Assembly: GCA_023429985.1 (NCBI GenBank)
Contig: JAEZCV010000031.1
Location: 1 to 10,706, forward strand
DNA length: 10,706 nt
Reading direction: 5' to 3'
From: Bacteroidota bacterium
GTDB lineage: Bacteria; Bacteroidota; Bacteroidia; Chitinophagales; Chitinophagaceae
The notes below the pieces were generated by a model, which saw only the letters and a program-made list of their open reading frames with translations, searched no databases and was not told the origin of the DNA. The number at the start of each line of letters is the position of its first letter. Position 1 is the first letter of the stretch. The translations under genes were made by a program, and so were the position numbers. Below are positions 1-7,115 of this stretch, in pieces.

Positions 1-1036
1 GGGAAACAGCGCCCCCGTTTACATTCACTTTTGAGGGGTCCAGGTTCATTTTCCGGGTATTAACTATTCCTACCACGCTGAAAGCTTCATTCAGTTCAAC
101 AAAATCAATATCCTTCATTTCCAAACCTGCGCGCTTAACAGCAATTGGAACAGCAATACTTGGTGTAGTGGTAAAATAAGTAGGCTCCTGCTCCGCATCG
201 GCATATCCACGAATAACGGCAAGCGGCTTAATACCCAATGATTCTGCCTTTTCCCTGCTCATTAATACAACTGCAGCTGCCCCATCGTTCATGGTACTGG
301 CATTGGCGGCTGTAACCGTGCCCTCTTTTCCAAAAGCGGGTCGCAGACCGGCAATCTTGTCAAACTTTACATTCCAGGGTTCTTCATCCTTAGAAACCAC
401 GGTGGGGTCTCCTTTGCGGGAGGGTATTTCCACAGGAACCACTTCGGCGGCAAATTTTCCGTTTTCCCATGCTGCCTGGCTTCTTTTATAGCTTTCTATG
501 GCAAAAGCATCCTGCTCCTCCCTGCTGATATTATTATCTACTGCACAAATGTCGGCTGCATTTCCCATGGCGGTATTGCTGTAACAGTCGGTTAATCCAT
601 CTTTTGCAAGGCCATCAATCAATCCTGCATTGCCATACTTATTTCCCCATCGCATACTGTCCACATAAAATGGAACATTGCTCATGCTTTCCATTCCACC
701 TGCCACAACAACATCAGCATCTCCAAGTAAGATAGCCTGCGCTCCCTGGGCAATGGCTTTCCTTCCACTGGCACAAACCTTATTTACTGTAGTACAAACC
801 ACCGCATCGGGCAATCCGGCATATTTGGCTGCCTGGCGTGCGGGGGCCTGGCCTGTATTGGCCTGAATTACACAACCCATTAAAACTTCATTTACCATTT
901 CAGGAGCAATTCCTGCTTTTTCAACAGCAGCTTTAATGGCTGTGGCGCCCAGTTTTGTTGCCGGAACATCTTTAAAAACACCTCCGAAACTTCCCATTGG
1001 GGTACGAACGGCCGAAACAATATATACTTCTTTCAT
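1..1036 (-). CDS. Acetyl-CoA acetyltransferase (thiolase family), C-terminus cut by window edge
   Basis: This is a thiolase, probably condensing two acetyl-CoA to acetoacetyl-CoA or running the reverse, degradative reaction, in the cytosol. The minus strand from ATG at 1036 reads MKEVYIVSAVRTPMGSFGG, the classic thiolase N-terminus. The catalytic loop NKVCASG places the nucleophilic cysteine at residue 88. GGMESMSN (about 114-121) and NEAFSVV (around 318-324) are the other family signatures, and the reading leaves the window at NVNGGAVS, just before the expected GHP histidine motif and the second catalytic cysteine. About 345 of the usual 390-395 residues are present. Residue 92, four after the cysteine, is Arg (AGG), where thiolases usually have Met, Leu or Thr. 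A TAnnTTTG element lies 20 bases upstream of the start. The thiolase call is firm, but biosynthetic versus beta-oxidation use cannot be told from sequence alone. Confidence 0.95.
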   Translation of the reverse strand, partial: MKEVYIVSAVRTPMGSFGGVFKDVPATKLGATAIKAAVEKAGIAPEMVNEVLMGCVIQANTGQAPARQAAKYAGLPDAVVCTTVNKVCASGRKAIAQGAQAILLGDADVVVAGGMESMSNVPFYVDSMRWGNKYGNAGLIDGLAKDGLTDCYSNTAMGNAADICAVDNNISREEQDAFAIESYKRSQAAWENGKFAAEVVPVEIPSRKGDPTVVSKDEEPWNVKFDKIAGLRPAFGKEGTVTAANASTMNDGAAAVVLMSREKAESLGIKPLAVIRGYADAEQEPTYFTTTPSIAVPIAVKRAGLEMKDIDFVELNEAFSVVGIVNTRKMNLDPSKVNVNGGAVS

Positions 1037-1055
1037 ATAGCTTATTTATGCGCCG

Positions 1056-1063
1056 CAAAGATA
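1056..1063 (-). promoter_or_regulatory. Putative -7 promoter element (TATCTTTG) of the thiolase gene
   Basis: On the minus strand TATCTTTG matches the Bacteroidota -7 consensus TAnnTTTG exactly. It would place the transcript start about 15 bases before the thiolase ATG at 1036. No convincing -33 TTTG/TTG is seen at the usual 19-21 base distance. The call is based on the motif and its position only. Confidence 0.5.
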
Positions 1064-1121
1064 GATTTTAAATTGATGCTATCCGGAAGCCCTGGCGCTG
1101 CAAGGTTTTAATGACAATTTA

Positions 1122-3059
1122 ATGTTGAAATCGCTCAAAATGATTCGCCATTATCAGCTAGTTTTGCAAATTACTTTTCTGATGAACCCTGGAATGCTGC
1201 GATTTATTTGTTGCCTGGTATTTTTATTCACCTTTTTTCAAAATGCTTCTGCCCAATGCAGCAGTCATATTTCCACTTTCCCCTACCAGGAAGGTTTTGA
1301 AAACAACAATGGCAACTGGGTACCCGGCGGAACTGCTTCTGAATGGTCCTGGGGAACTCCCATAAAACCTGTTATCAATGGTGCTGCCAGCGGCACCAAA
1401 GCCTGGATAACAGGTACGCTTACGCAGTCGAGTTACAGCAACAGCCAGAATTCAACCCTCACCAGCCCCTGTTTTAATTTTTCAGGACTCACCAATCCCT
1501 ATATCCGGTTCAAGCTTTTCTGGGAAACAGAAAAAAAATACGATGGTGCCAGCCTTCAATATTCAACCAATGGAGGAGCAACCTGGCAATTGCTGGGTTC
1601 TCATGCCGATTATACCGCCTGTCCTTCTTCCAACTGGTTCAATACAAATTCCATTACAGCACTTGGATCTCCCGGCTGGTCGGGCAATATTCAACCTACT
1701 GCTCCCTGCCCCGGTGGCGCAGGCGATGGCAGCGGCGCCTGGGTAACCGCTCAAAAGTCTTTAAGCTTTCTTGCAGGGCAGTCAAACGTCCGGTTCCGCT
1801 TCCGGTTTGCTGCAGGCAATGTTTGTAATAATTATGATGGTTTTGCTGTGGATGATATTTGGATTGGGGAAGCCCCCACATCAAACGCCGACTTTTCCTT
1901 TTCCTGCGGCGCATCTAACCAGGTAAGTTTTACTTCAAGTGCAATTTTATGCAATGCAGGCTATTCATGGAATTTTGATGATCCTGCGTCGGGTGCCGAA
2001 AATATTTCCACCCTGGCTAATCCCAATCATTTTTTTTCAGCTGCTGGTGAATATAATGTTAGGCTTGTTGTTACTTCCTCTCTTTCTGCACCTGTAACCA
2101 TTACCAAAACAGTTAAGATCATTGAACTTAACGTGGTACAACAAAATGAAATTTTATGCGCAGGTGATCAAAATGTTAACCTGAGCGTTACCGTTATACC
2201 GGCAGGAAATTATAATTACAGCTGGAATACCACCCCCGTACACACTAATGCTAACATTACAGGTGCTGGAGCAGGAACATATATGGTGCAGGTAAGCGGT
2301 GATGAGGCATGCCCGGCAACAGAATCTATAACCATTACAGAACCGGCGGCCTTGGTTACATCTGCCAGTGTTCAACAACCCTTGTGTGATAACAATAATG
2401 GAAGTATAAGCATTAATGCTTCGGGTGGCGTGGCCGGATATAGTTATGAATGGAATCCTTTAGTTTCAACAACATCTTCTGCCAGCGGTCTTGCGCCGGG
2501 AAATTATTCGGTTATCATTCGCGACCAGAACGGCTGCAGCAACAGCATCACTTCAACGCTCATAAACCAGGACGATCTTTTCCTAAACCTTGGAAATGAT
2601 ACGGTGATCTGCGACAGAAATGACTGGCTTTTGCAACCTGGTAATTATGCTTTTTATAACTGGCAGAATGGTTCTTCCAATCCGGTATTCCAGGTTACCG
2701 AATCTGGATTATATTATGTTGAAGTAGGTGATAATAACGGGTGCATTGCTTCAGACAGTATCCGCATTAGTTTTGATTGCAATGATCTTTATTTTCCCAA
2801 TGCTATTACTGCCAACAACGATGGAAGGAATGATGCATTTGGAGCTTTGGGTGAGCTATCCACTGTTAAAATATTTTCACTAAGAATTTATGGCAGATGG
2901 GGAAACCTGGTTTATCAGTCTGCGGATCCTGCAGGAAAATGGGATGGAAAATTCAAAGGGAAAGAACAACCCAATGGAAGCTATGCCTGGATAGCTGAAT
3001 ACCAGTTGAACGGAAGAGAACCTATGGTTAGAAAAGGAACGGTAACAATTATCAGGTAA
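1122..3059 (+). CDS. Secreted multidomain surface protein with gliding-motility-type C-terminal (T9SS) domain
   Basis: This is a probable cell-surface or secreted protein exported by Sec and then by the type IX secretion system. A hydrophobic signal core (LRFICCLVFLFTFF, about residues 26-39) ends in NASA-Q, a good cleavage site near 44/45. Next come a MAM/jelly-roll-like region (about 50-250, ending in AVDDIWIGE), a PKD-like domain (about 254-335, with YSWNFDDP and FSAAGEYNVRLVV), two SprB-like repeats (about 340-407 and 411-483, ending NYSVIIRDQNGCS), an Ig-like spacer (about 487-550) and a gliding-motility-associated C-terminal domain (557-645: FPNAITANNDGRNDAF, YGRWGNLVYQS, WDGKFKG, PNGSYAW). 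That last domain acts as a sorting signal in relatives. The annotated ATG at 1122 gives a 44-residue leader. ATGs at 1182 (M21) or 1194 (M25) give normal 20-24 residue signal peptides and lie just after a TAnnTTTG element, so the true start may be there. The ligand is unknown. Confidence 0.9.
   Translation: MLKSLKMIRHYQLVLQITFLMNPGMLRFICCLVFLFTFFQNASAQCSSHISTFPYQEGFENNNGNWVPGGTASEWSWGTPIKPVINGAASGTKAWITGTLTQSSYSNSQNSTLTSPCFNFSGLTNPYIRFKLFWETEKKYDGASLQYSTNGGATWQLLGSHADYTACPSSNWFNTNSITALGSPGWSGNIQPTAPCPGGAGDGSGAWVTAQKSLSFLAGQSNVRFRFRFAAGNVCNNYDGFAVDDIWIGEAPTSNADFSFSCGASNQVSFTSSAILCNAGYSWNFDDPASGAENISTLANPNHFFSAAGEYNVRLVVTSSLSAPVTITKTVKIIELNVVQQNEILCAGDQNVNLSVTVIPAGNYNYSWNTTPVHTNANITGAGAGTYMVQVSGDEACPATESITITEPAALVTSASVQQPLCDNNNGSISINASGGVAGYSYEWNPLVSTTSSASGLAPGNYSVIIRDQNGCSNSITSTLINQDDLFLNLGNDTVICDRNDWLLQPGNYAFYNWQNGSSNPVFQVTESGLYYVEVGDNNGCIASDSIRISFDCNDLYFPNAITANNDGRNDAFGALGELSTVKIFSLRIYGRWGNLVYQSADPAGKWDGKFKGKEQPNGSYAWIAEYQLNGREPMVRKGTVTIIR
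1159..1166 (+). promoter_or_regulatory. Putative -7 element (TAGTTTTG) inside the annotated start of the surface-protein gene
   Basis: TAGTTTTG fits TAnnTTTG on the plus strand. It lies downstream of the ATG at 1122 but 16 and 28 bases upstream of the in-frame ATGs at 1182 and 1194. If it is used, transcription would begin near 1171 and the long start would be wrong. No clear -33 element at normal spacing was found, so it could be a chance match. Confidence 0.35.
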
Positions 3060-3088
3060 TTAACCCGCTAATTATTACCGCTTCTACT

Positions 3089-3361
3089 TTAATCCTCGGC
3101 TTTGTTACTAACAAGCGAGAGTTTGGCAAAGTCGGAGCCTGCAAAGATCTTTGCAAGATTAATATCATTTGTTTTCTGGTATGCTGCAAGATTTGTTTGC
3201 GTAACAATTCTCCAGAAATTTTTGGCTTTCAGGTCATTATAGTCTCTGCCTTTAACGATCAATCCGCGAACAGGGTTTCTTTTTTTTAGTTCGAAACGGA
3301 TGATTTTGCCTTGAGGAATGGTTTCCTTGGCTAAAAAATTTTCAATTTGCTCTACTGTCAT
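3089..3361 (-). CDS. Small basic hypothetical protein (90 aa)
   Basis: I do not recognise this protein. It is 90 residues, soluble, without signal peptide or membrane segment, and rich in Lys/Arg in the first 60 residues. An N-terminal helix (TVEQIENFLAKE, 2-13) is followed by what looks like alternating beta strands (KIIRFELKKRN, VRGLIVKGRDY, NFWRIV), a pattern that could suit a small beta-barrel, though this is only inference. The C-terminus is a predicted helix with an acidic end. The ATG at 3361 has no Shine-Dalgarno. The gene sits 123 bases downstream of the YceI gene on the same strand, and its 3' end meets the surface-protein gene with 29 bases between the two stops. A near match to TAnnTTTG (TATTTTTT, 3411-3418) lies upstream. 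Coherent composition and spacing make it likely a real gene. Confidence 0.7.
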   Translation of the reverse strand: MTVEQIENFLAKETIPQGKIIRFELKKRNPVRGLIVKGRDYNDLKAKNFWRIVTQTNLAAYQKTNDINLAKIFAGSDFAKLSLVSNKAED

Positions 3362-3484
3362 AGCGGGCTAAGGTAAGGGTTTAGAACATTCGTTTTAAAG
3401 TGTAAACGTTAAAAAATACTGAACACAATTTTACGCCATCAATTGCCGAAAACCTAAAGGATGCTTCTGTTCAAATCAGGGGTA

Positions 3485-4015
3485 TTAACCCTGTTTAACC
3501 AGTTGAATTTCACAAAGTATCCTGATATCATCCGCAACAACTACCTGACCGGCTTCCGTAACTGCGCTCCAGGTAAGCCCGAATTCTTTTCGGCTGATCT
3601 TCCCATTTACGGTAAATCCTGCCTTTGTCTGCCCATAAGGATCCACCACAATACCACCAAATTCTACATTTAACTGAATGGGTTTTGTGGTTCCCCTGAT
3701 GGTGAGGTCTCCTTCCAAACTTGCCGAATCGCCCTGGCTGGAATATTTTTTACCTACAAATTTCAACTGGCCATGATTTTCTGCATCAAAAAAATCGGCC
3801 GACTTCAAATGCGTATCCCTTTGCTGGTTATTGGTATCTATCGTATTGATGTCGGCAGTAAATTCAATTCTTGAAGCCGTATTGAAATCATCCGTTCCTG
3901 TTTCCACTTCCAGGTCAAAAGTTCTGAAATAACCGGTAACGGTTGTAATCATAAGGTGCTTTACCTTAAACTGAATTTCTGAGTGCGCGGGGTCGATCTT
4001 CCATTTTATGGCCAT
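3485..4015 (-). CDS. YceI-family protein, cytosolic form
   Basis: This is a YceI-like lipocalin-fold protein, a family whose characterised members bind polyisoprenoid or other long lipids in a beta-barrel pocket. At 176 residues it has the normal family length. Family features visible are WKIDPAHSEIQFKVKHL (5-21), RDTHLKSADFFDAE (66-79), GDLTIRGTTKPI (102-113), RKEFGLTW (142-149) and VADDIRI near the end. E. coli YceI is periplasmic, but this one begins MAIKWKID with no signal peptide, so it should stay in the cytosol like the Thermus homologue. The ATG at 4015 directly precedes the conserved first strand. The upstream 85 bases hold a TATATTTG element and an 18-bp perfect palindrome, suggesting its own regulated promoter apart from the phosphoesterase gene behind it. 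The family call is firm; the ligand and role here are unknown. Confidence 0.93.
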   Translation of the reverse strand: MAIKWKIDPAHSEIQFKVKHLMITTVTGYFRTFDLEVETGTDDFNTASRIEFTADINTIDTNNQQRDTHLKSADFFDAENHGQLKFVGKKYSSQGDSASLEGDLTIRGTTKPIQLNVEFGGIVVDPYGQTKAGFTVNGKISRKEFGLTWSAVTEAGQVVVADDIRILCEIQLVKQG

Positions 4016-4037
4016 ATTCCTGAGTTTTAAATTTCAA

Positions 4038-4045
4038 CAAATATA
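4038..4045 (-). promoter_or_regulatory. Putative -7 promoter element (TATATTTG) of the yceI-family gene
   Basis: On the minus strand TATATTTG matches TAnnTTTG exactly and is 22 bases from the ATG at 4015, giving a short leader. The palindrome at 4047-4064 abuts its upstream side and fills the space up to where a -33 element would be. No clear -33 TTTG is present. Confidence 0.5.
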
Positions 4046-4046
4046 A

Positions 4047-4064
4047 TCAATGTTTAAACATTGA
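4047..4064. promoter_or_regulatory. 18-bp perfect palindrome, candidate operator of the yceI-family gene
   Basis: TCAATGTTTAAACATTGA reads identically on both strands with no spacer. It lies in the -7/-33 spacer of the putative yceI promoter, a position where a bound dimeric regulator would block polymerase. It has little GC and no T-run, so it does not look like a terminator of the phosphoesterase gene. No regulator gene is adjacent, so the binding protein is unknown. Confidence 0.45.
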
Positions 4065-4100
4065 ATACATGAATCCTTTAAATTTATGAAAAAATAATGT

Positions 4101-4745
4101 TCAAACAACAGTAGGGCTCAGTTCAAACACCACCGGCCTGTTCACCAGTTCATAGCTTTCATTAAGCAGGCTGGCATTGATAAATTTTATTCCATACGAT
4201 TTTGTAGTTCCATAATCTTCATGAATGTGCCCAAATACATGTACCCTTGGTTTGATTTCCCTTACCTTATCTAACAGATCCTTATCCCCTACGTGCTGTT
4301 CATTCACTACCTGGTCAAGTATACCGAATGGAGGACCATGGGTAATCAGCAGATCTGTTTTTTCCGGAATCATTTCCCAGTGTTTTCGAATGGCTGCACC
4401 ACGCGAACGGTTAAAAGCCCAGTTGAAAAATTTAGGTGTGATGGGTGAACCCCAGATGTCAATTCCTTCCAGGGTAACGCCCGAGTCGTTGAGATAGATA
4501 ATCCTCTCCGGGATCATCTTTTCTAACATAGCCGGCTTTTCTTTTTCAAAATAAAAATCATGATTGCCGGCTATGAATATTTTATACCTGAAGTCCTGCT
4601 TATCAAACCAGGCCAGGAAATCTTCTGTTTCCGATTTTTCACCCCTGTAACTTATATCGCCTGCATGTACCAGCACATCGCCTTTTGGAATCTTTACATG
4701 ATGATGCCTGGAATGCGTATCCGCAATTACTACAAATTTCAACAC
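4101..4745 (-). CDS. Calcineurin-like metallophosphoesterase (MPPED/239FB-like)
   Basis: This is a soluble two-metal phosphoesterase, probably a phosphodiesterase; the substrate is unknown. All five metal-site motifs are present in order: D9-T-H11, GD30 (HAGDISYRG), GNHDF (G60-N61-H62-D63), THGPP (H136) and GHIH (H173, H175). The overall pattern, including GSPITPKFFNWAFNR around 99-113, resembles the compact MPPED1/2 (239FB) group. Length is 214 residues with no signal peptide. The start must be GTG (4745) or the adjacent TTG (4742): a TAA lies two codons upstream and the beta strand LKFVVIADTH begins immediately. An AAGGAG lies at 4762-4767, 16 bases before GTG, which is far for a ribosome site. 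The gene follows the 65-residue small protein by 25 bases and is probably co-transcribed with it. No catalytic residue appears missing. Confidence 0.92.
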   Translation of the reverse strand: MLKFVVIADTHSRHHHVKIPKGDVLVHAGDISYRGEKSETEDFLAWFDKQDFRYKIFIAGNHDFYFEKEKPAMLEKMIPERIIYLNDSGVTLEGIDIWGSPITPKFFNWAFNRSRGAAIRKHWEMIPEKTDLLITHGPPFGILDQVVNEQHVGDKDLLDKVREIKPRVHVFGHIHEDYGTTKSYGIKFINASLLNESYELVNRPVVFELSPTVV

Positions 4746-4770
4746 CTGTTATTTATTAATTCTCCTTCTT

Positions 4771-4968
4771 CTATTCATTCCCTGTCGACTGGTTGCGATT
4801 AGCATCCTGTTCTTTTGTTTTGGGCTGAGGCTTCGACGGCCTTCCCCCGGTTTGTTCACCATGATTTATTTTTCTTTTATCGCCCGCCTCTCCAAATGGC
4901 TGGCTGCTCTGGTTACTGGCACCACGGCCCGAGCTTCCATTTTTATTATTATCTCCTCGTCCTGACAT
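4771..4968 (-). CDS. Small hydrophilic, probably disordered protein (65 aa)
   Basis: I do not recognise this as a named family. The 65 residues contain 11 Gly, 8 Ser, 8 Asn and many Lys, Arg, Gln and Glu, and almost no hydrophobic residues (one Phe and one Ile besides the start Met), so it is expected to be unfolded. It begins MSGRGDNNKNGSSGRG, and a GGRPSKPQPKTK stretch lies near residues 41-52. The ATG at 4968 is preceded by an A/T-rich leader, which favours initiation in this phylum. It is followed after 25 bases by the phosphoesterase gene, and is divergent from the TonB receptor gene with 68 bases between starts. Low complexity means the open frame could be chance. The lack of any competing gene and the operon-like spacing favour a real one. 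Confidence 0.5.
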   Translation of the reverse strand: MSGRGDNNKNGSSGRGASNQSSQPFGEAGDKRKINHGEQTGGRPSKPQPKTKEQDANRNQSTGNE

Positions 4969-5036
4969 TGCTGATTATTTTTATTATTATTGTTTTTTAA
5001 AATCACAGTAATTGTGCCACAACCAAAACCAACTGC

Positions 5037-7085
5037 ATGAGCAGCCTATCCAAATCCTTTATCTTTTCAACGCTGGTAGCTCTTCCTTTTTTTTCAAATT
5101 GCCAAACCGACTCTTCCTCAAATTCTCTTGAAGAAGTGGTAATAAGAGCATATGAACAGGGAAAAACTATACACCAGCTTTCAGCAGCCATTAATTATAC
5201 CAGCCCGCTTACTTTAAAAAGGTTCAGTCCTGCATCTATAGTAATGGCAGTAAATACTTCGCCAGGGGTTAGAATGGAAGAACGTTCTCCCGGAAGTTAC
5301 CGTTTCAATATCAGGGGCAGTTCACTTCGCTCTCCTTTCGGGGTAAGAAATGTAAAGATCTATTTTAACGACCTCCCATTCACCGATCCTGGAGGACATA
5401 GCTATTTAAACCAGCTTGGTTATTACGATTTCCAGTCGCTTGCAGTAATTAAGGGGCCGGGAAGCAGTTTGTACGGATCGGGAACCGGAGGGGTTTTATT
5501 AATTGAAAGCATGACCGAAAACGAAATGCCTTCTGTACAGTTAGAATATGCAGGAGGCAGTTATAATTTTCATTCCATTTACGGTGCCGTAACCACAGCG
5601 GGTGAACGATACAGTTCGCGCTTTGGATTTCATCACCAGCAAAGCGATGGTTACCGGCAACATTCTGCCATGAATAAAAAAGTTTTTAGCTGGAATGGCA
5701 GGTTCCGCTCTGGAAAAAACAATTTATTCAAAACAAGTTTTTTATTTGGAGACCTGTTTTATCAAACGCCTGGCGCATTAAATGCTGCTGAATTCACTAC
5801 CGATCCTACCCTGCCGCGTCCGGGGGCTCCGGGAATGCCCGGCGCTGTGGCAAATAAAGCTGCCATTTACCAGAAAACTTTTCTTGCCGGCCTTTCTTAT
5901 TTGCACCATATAACAAGTAACATCTCAAACCGAACCAGCCTATATGGAATGTTTACGCAATTAAGAAATCCAGCCATTCGTAATTATGGAAAAAATTCCG
6001 AACCTCATGCGGGTATCAGGAATGTATTGCAATTTTCAAAGCCAACCAGTTCCGGAAATTTTGGTTTTGATCTAGGTGCCGAGTTACAATATGGTTTCCC
6101 CGAAGTAAATGTTCATCAAAACAACCTGGGCGAACCGGCTACGTTACAGTCGCATGATGCTATGGATGTAAGACAGCATTTTGTTTTTGCACAGGCAAAA
6201 TGGGAAGTCAGAAGCTGGAGCCTCACTGCCGGAGGAAGTTTAAACGGACAAAAAATAGAATTGAAAAGATTTCTTCCATCTCCTGGTCCGGTACTCAATA
6301 AAAAATTCCCGGGTGAATTTGCTCCCCGCATTGCTCTTTCAAAACAGTTCAGGAACATTATGGTCTATTCCAGTGTAGCGCGTGGTTTTTCTCCTGCCTC
6401 CAGTTCGGAACTGGCACCTTCAGGCAGCCCGCTCAACCCGGACCTTGCTCCTGAATATGGCGTGAATTACGATCTTGGCGCCAAAGCCCGTTTCAATAAT
6501 GGTTTTTATTTTGACATTAATCTTTTCCATTTCGACCTTACCAATACCATTGTTCAAAGAAGGGACTCACTTGGTGGTGAATATTTCATTAACAGCGGCC
6601 GTGCAAGGCAAAGGGGAATAGAAACCAGTATGGGCTACCAGGTATTCAGGGGACGTAATTACCAGTCATTGATCTGGATCAGCCATACCTTCCACGATTT
6701 TGAATATGTATCGTTTAAGCAGGTAGAAACAGATTTTTCAGGCAACCAGATGCCTGGCAACCCTAAACATAGCCTTGCTGCCGGAATAGATTTTATGCCC
6801 GGAAAGAATTTCTTCGGACACCTGAATTATTACTATGGAGGGGAGTTACCGCTGAACGATGCCAATACTGCCTTTGCCTCTCACTATCATTTACTGGCTT
6901 TAAGAATGGGTTTTGAAAAAGGATTTTCCGATTACAGGATCAGGTTTACGGTAGGTGCCGAAAACCTGCTTGATGAAACCTATAGCCTGGGAAATGATAT
7001 CAATGGATTTGGGGGCCGGTATTATAATGCTGCCCCGGGAAGGAATTTCTTTGCATCGCTGATGTTGCAATGGAATTATAAATAA
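5037..7085 (+). CDS. TonB-dependent outer-membrane receptor
   Basis: This is an outer-membrane beta-barrel transporter energised through TonB. The substrate is not evident; siderophore or other metal chelate is typical for receptors of this size. An N-terminal signal segment (KSFIFSTLVALPFFS, 6-20) is followed by SNCQ; the Asn before Cys does not fit a lipobox, so signal peptidase I cleavage is more likely. LEEVVIRAY (31-39) looks like the TonB box. The plug spans about 45-157, with NTSPGVRMEER, YRFNIRGSS and VIKGPGSSLYGSGTGGVLLIES. The rest is barrel, with AENLLDETY and GRYYNAAPGRNFFASLMLQW at the C-terminus. At 682 residues it lacks the N-terminal carboxypeptidase-regulatory-like domain of SusC-type receptors, and no SusD partner is next to it, arguing against glycan import. 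The only promoter hint is an imperfect TAATTGTG at 5009-5016. A terminator follows 2 bases after the stop. Confidence 0.93.
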   Translation: MSSLSKSFIFSTLVALPFFSNCQTDSSSNSLEEVVIRAYEQGKTIHQLSAAINYTSPLTLKRFSPASIVMAVNTSPGVRMEERSPGSYRFNIRGSSLRSPFGVRNVKIYFNDLPFTDPGGHSYLNQLGYYDFQSLAVIKGPGSSLYGSGTGGVLLIESMTENEMPSVQLEYAGGSYNFHSIYGAVTTAGERYSSRFGFHHQQSDGYRQHSAMNKKVFSWNGRFRSGKNNLFKTSFLFGDLFYQTPGALNAAEFTTDPTLPRPGAPGMPGAVANKAAIYQKTFLAGLSYLHHITSNISNRTSLYGMFTQLRNPAIRNYGKNSEPHAGIRNVLQFSKPTSSGNFGFDLGAELQYGFPEVNVHQNNLGEPATLQSHDAMDVRQHFVFAQAKWEVRSWSLTAGGSLNGQKIELKRFLPSPGPVLNKKFPGEFAPRIALSKQFRNIMVYSSVARGFSPASSSELAPSGSPLNPDLAPEYGVNYDLGAKARFNNGFYFDINLFHFDLTNTIVQRRDSLGGEYFINSGRARQRGIETSMGYQVFRGRNYQSLIWISHTFHDFEYVSFKQVETDFSGNQMPGNPKHSLAAGIDFMPGKNFFGHLNYYYGGELPLNDANTAFASHYHLLALRMGFEKGFSDYRIRFTVGAENLLDETYSLGNDINGFGGRYYNAAPGRNFFASLMLQWNYK

Positions 7086-7086
7086 A

Positions 7087-7108
7087 AAGGGCTGCAAACG
7101 CAGCCTTT
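7087..7108. terminator. Bidirectional intrinsic terminator between convergent genes
   Basis: A strong stem GGCTGC (7090-7095) / GCAGCC (7100-7105) with loop AAAC is extended by a G-T wobble and two A-T pairs. It sits between the TonB receptor stop (7085) and the end of the convergent membrane-protein gene (7116). On the minus strand it is followed directly by a T-rich run (TTTTTATTT), and on the plus strand by TTTAATTCTTTT, so it can serve both genes. Confidence 0.85.
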
Positions 7109-7115
7109 AATTCTT

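Noticed and set aside
3055..3079. GGTAAT / ATTACC repeat between convergent genes
   Set aside because: It is a 6-bp AT-rich stem with a 13-base loop that overlaps the stop codon. It could help end transcription but is not distinguishable from chance.
3477..3493. CAGGG / CCCTG inverted repeat over the YceI stop codon
   Set aside because: The stem is only 5-6 bp with a bulge and has no T-run on the minus side, so it is not a credible terminator.
3461..3673. Plus-strand 70-codon frame
   Set aside because: It is antisense to the YceI gene, which has all its family motifs, and shows no coding features.
4974..4992. ATT-rich trinucleotide run between divergent genes
   Set aside because: It is short and imperfect, and explained by the A-rich leader of the small minus-strand gene. 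There is no evidence of a phase-variable repeat.
4815..5000. Plus-strand 61-codon frame with a hydrophobic tail
   Set aside because: It is antisense to the 65-residue small gene. Its hydrophobic end is just the translation of an A/T-rich repeat, so it is best explained as a shadow.
5009..5016. TAATTGTG before the TonB receptor gene as a promoter element
   Set aside because: It has one mismatch to TAnnTTTG, and the only upstream TTG is too close (16 bases). It is mentioned in the gene entry but not called as a feature.
5092..5106. Lipobox for the TonB receptor (SNC at residues 20-22)
   Set aside because: Asn at the position before Cys is not accepted by lipoprotein processing in known lipoboxes, so an ordinary signal peptide is more likely.
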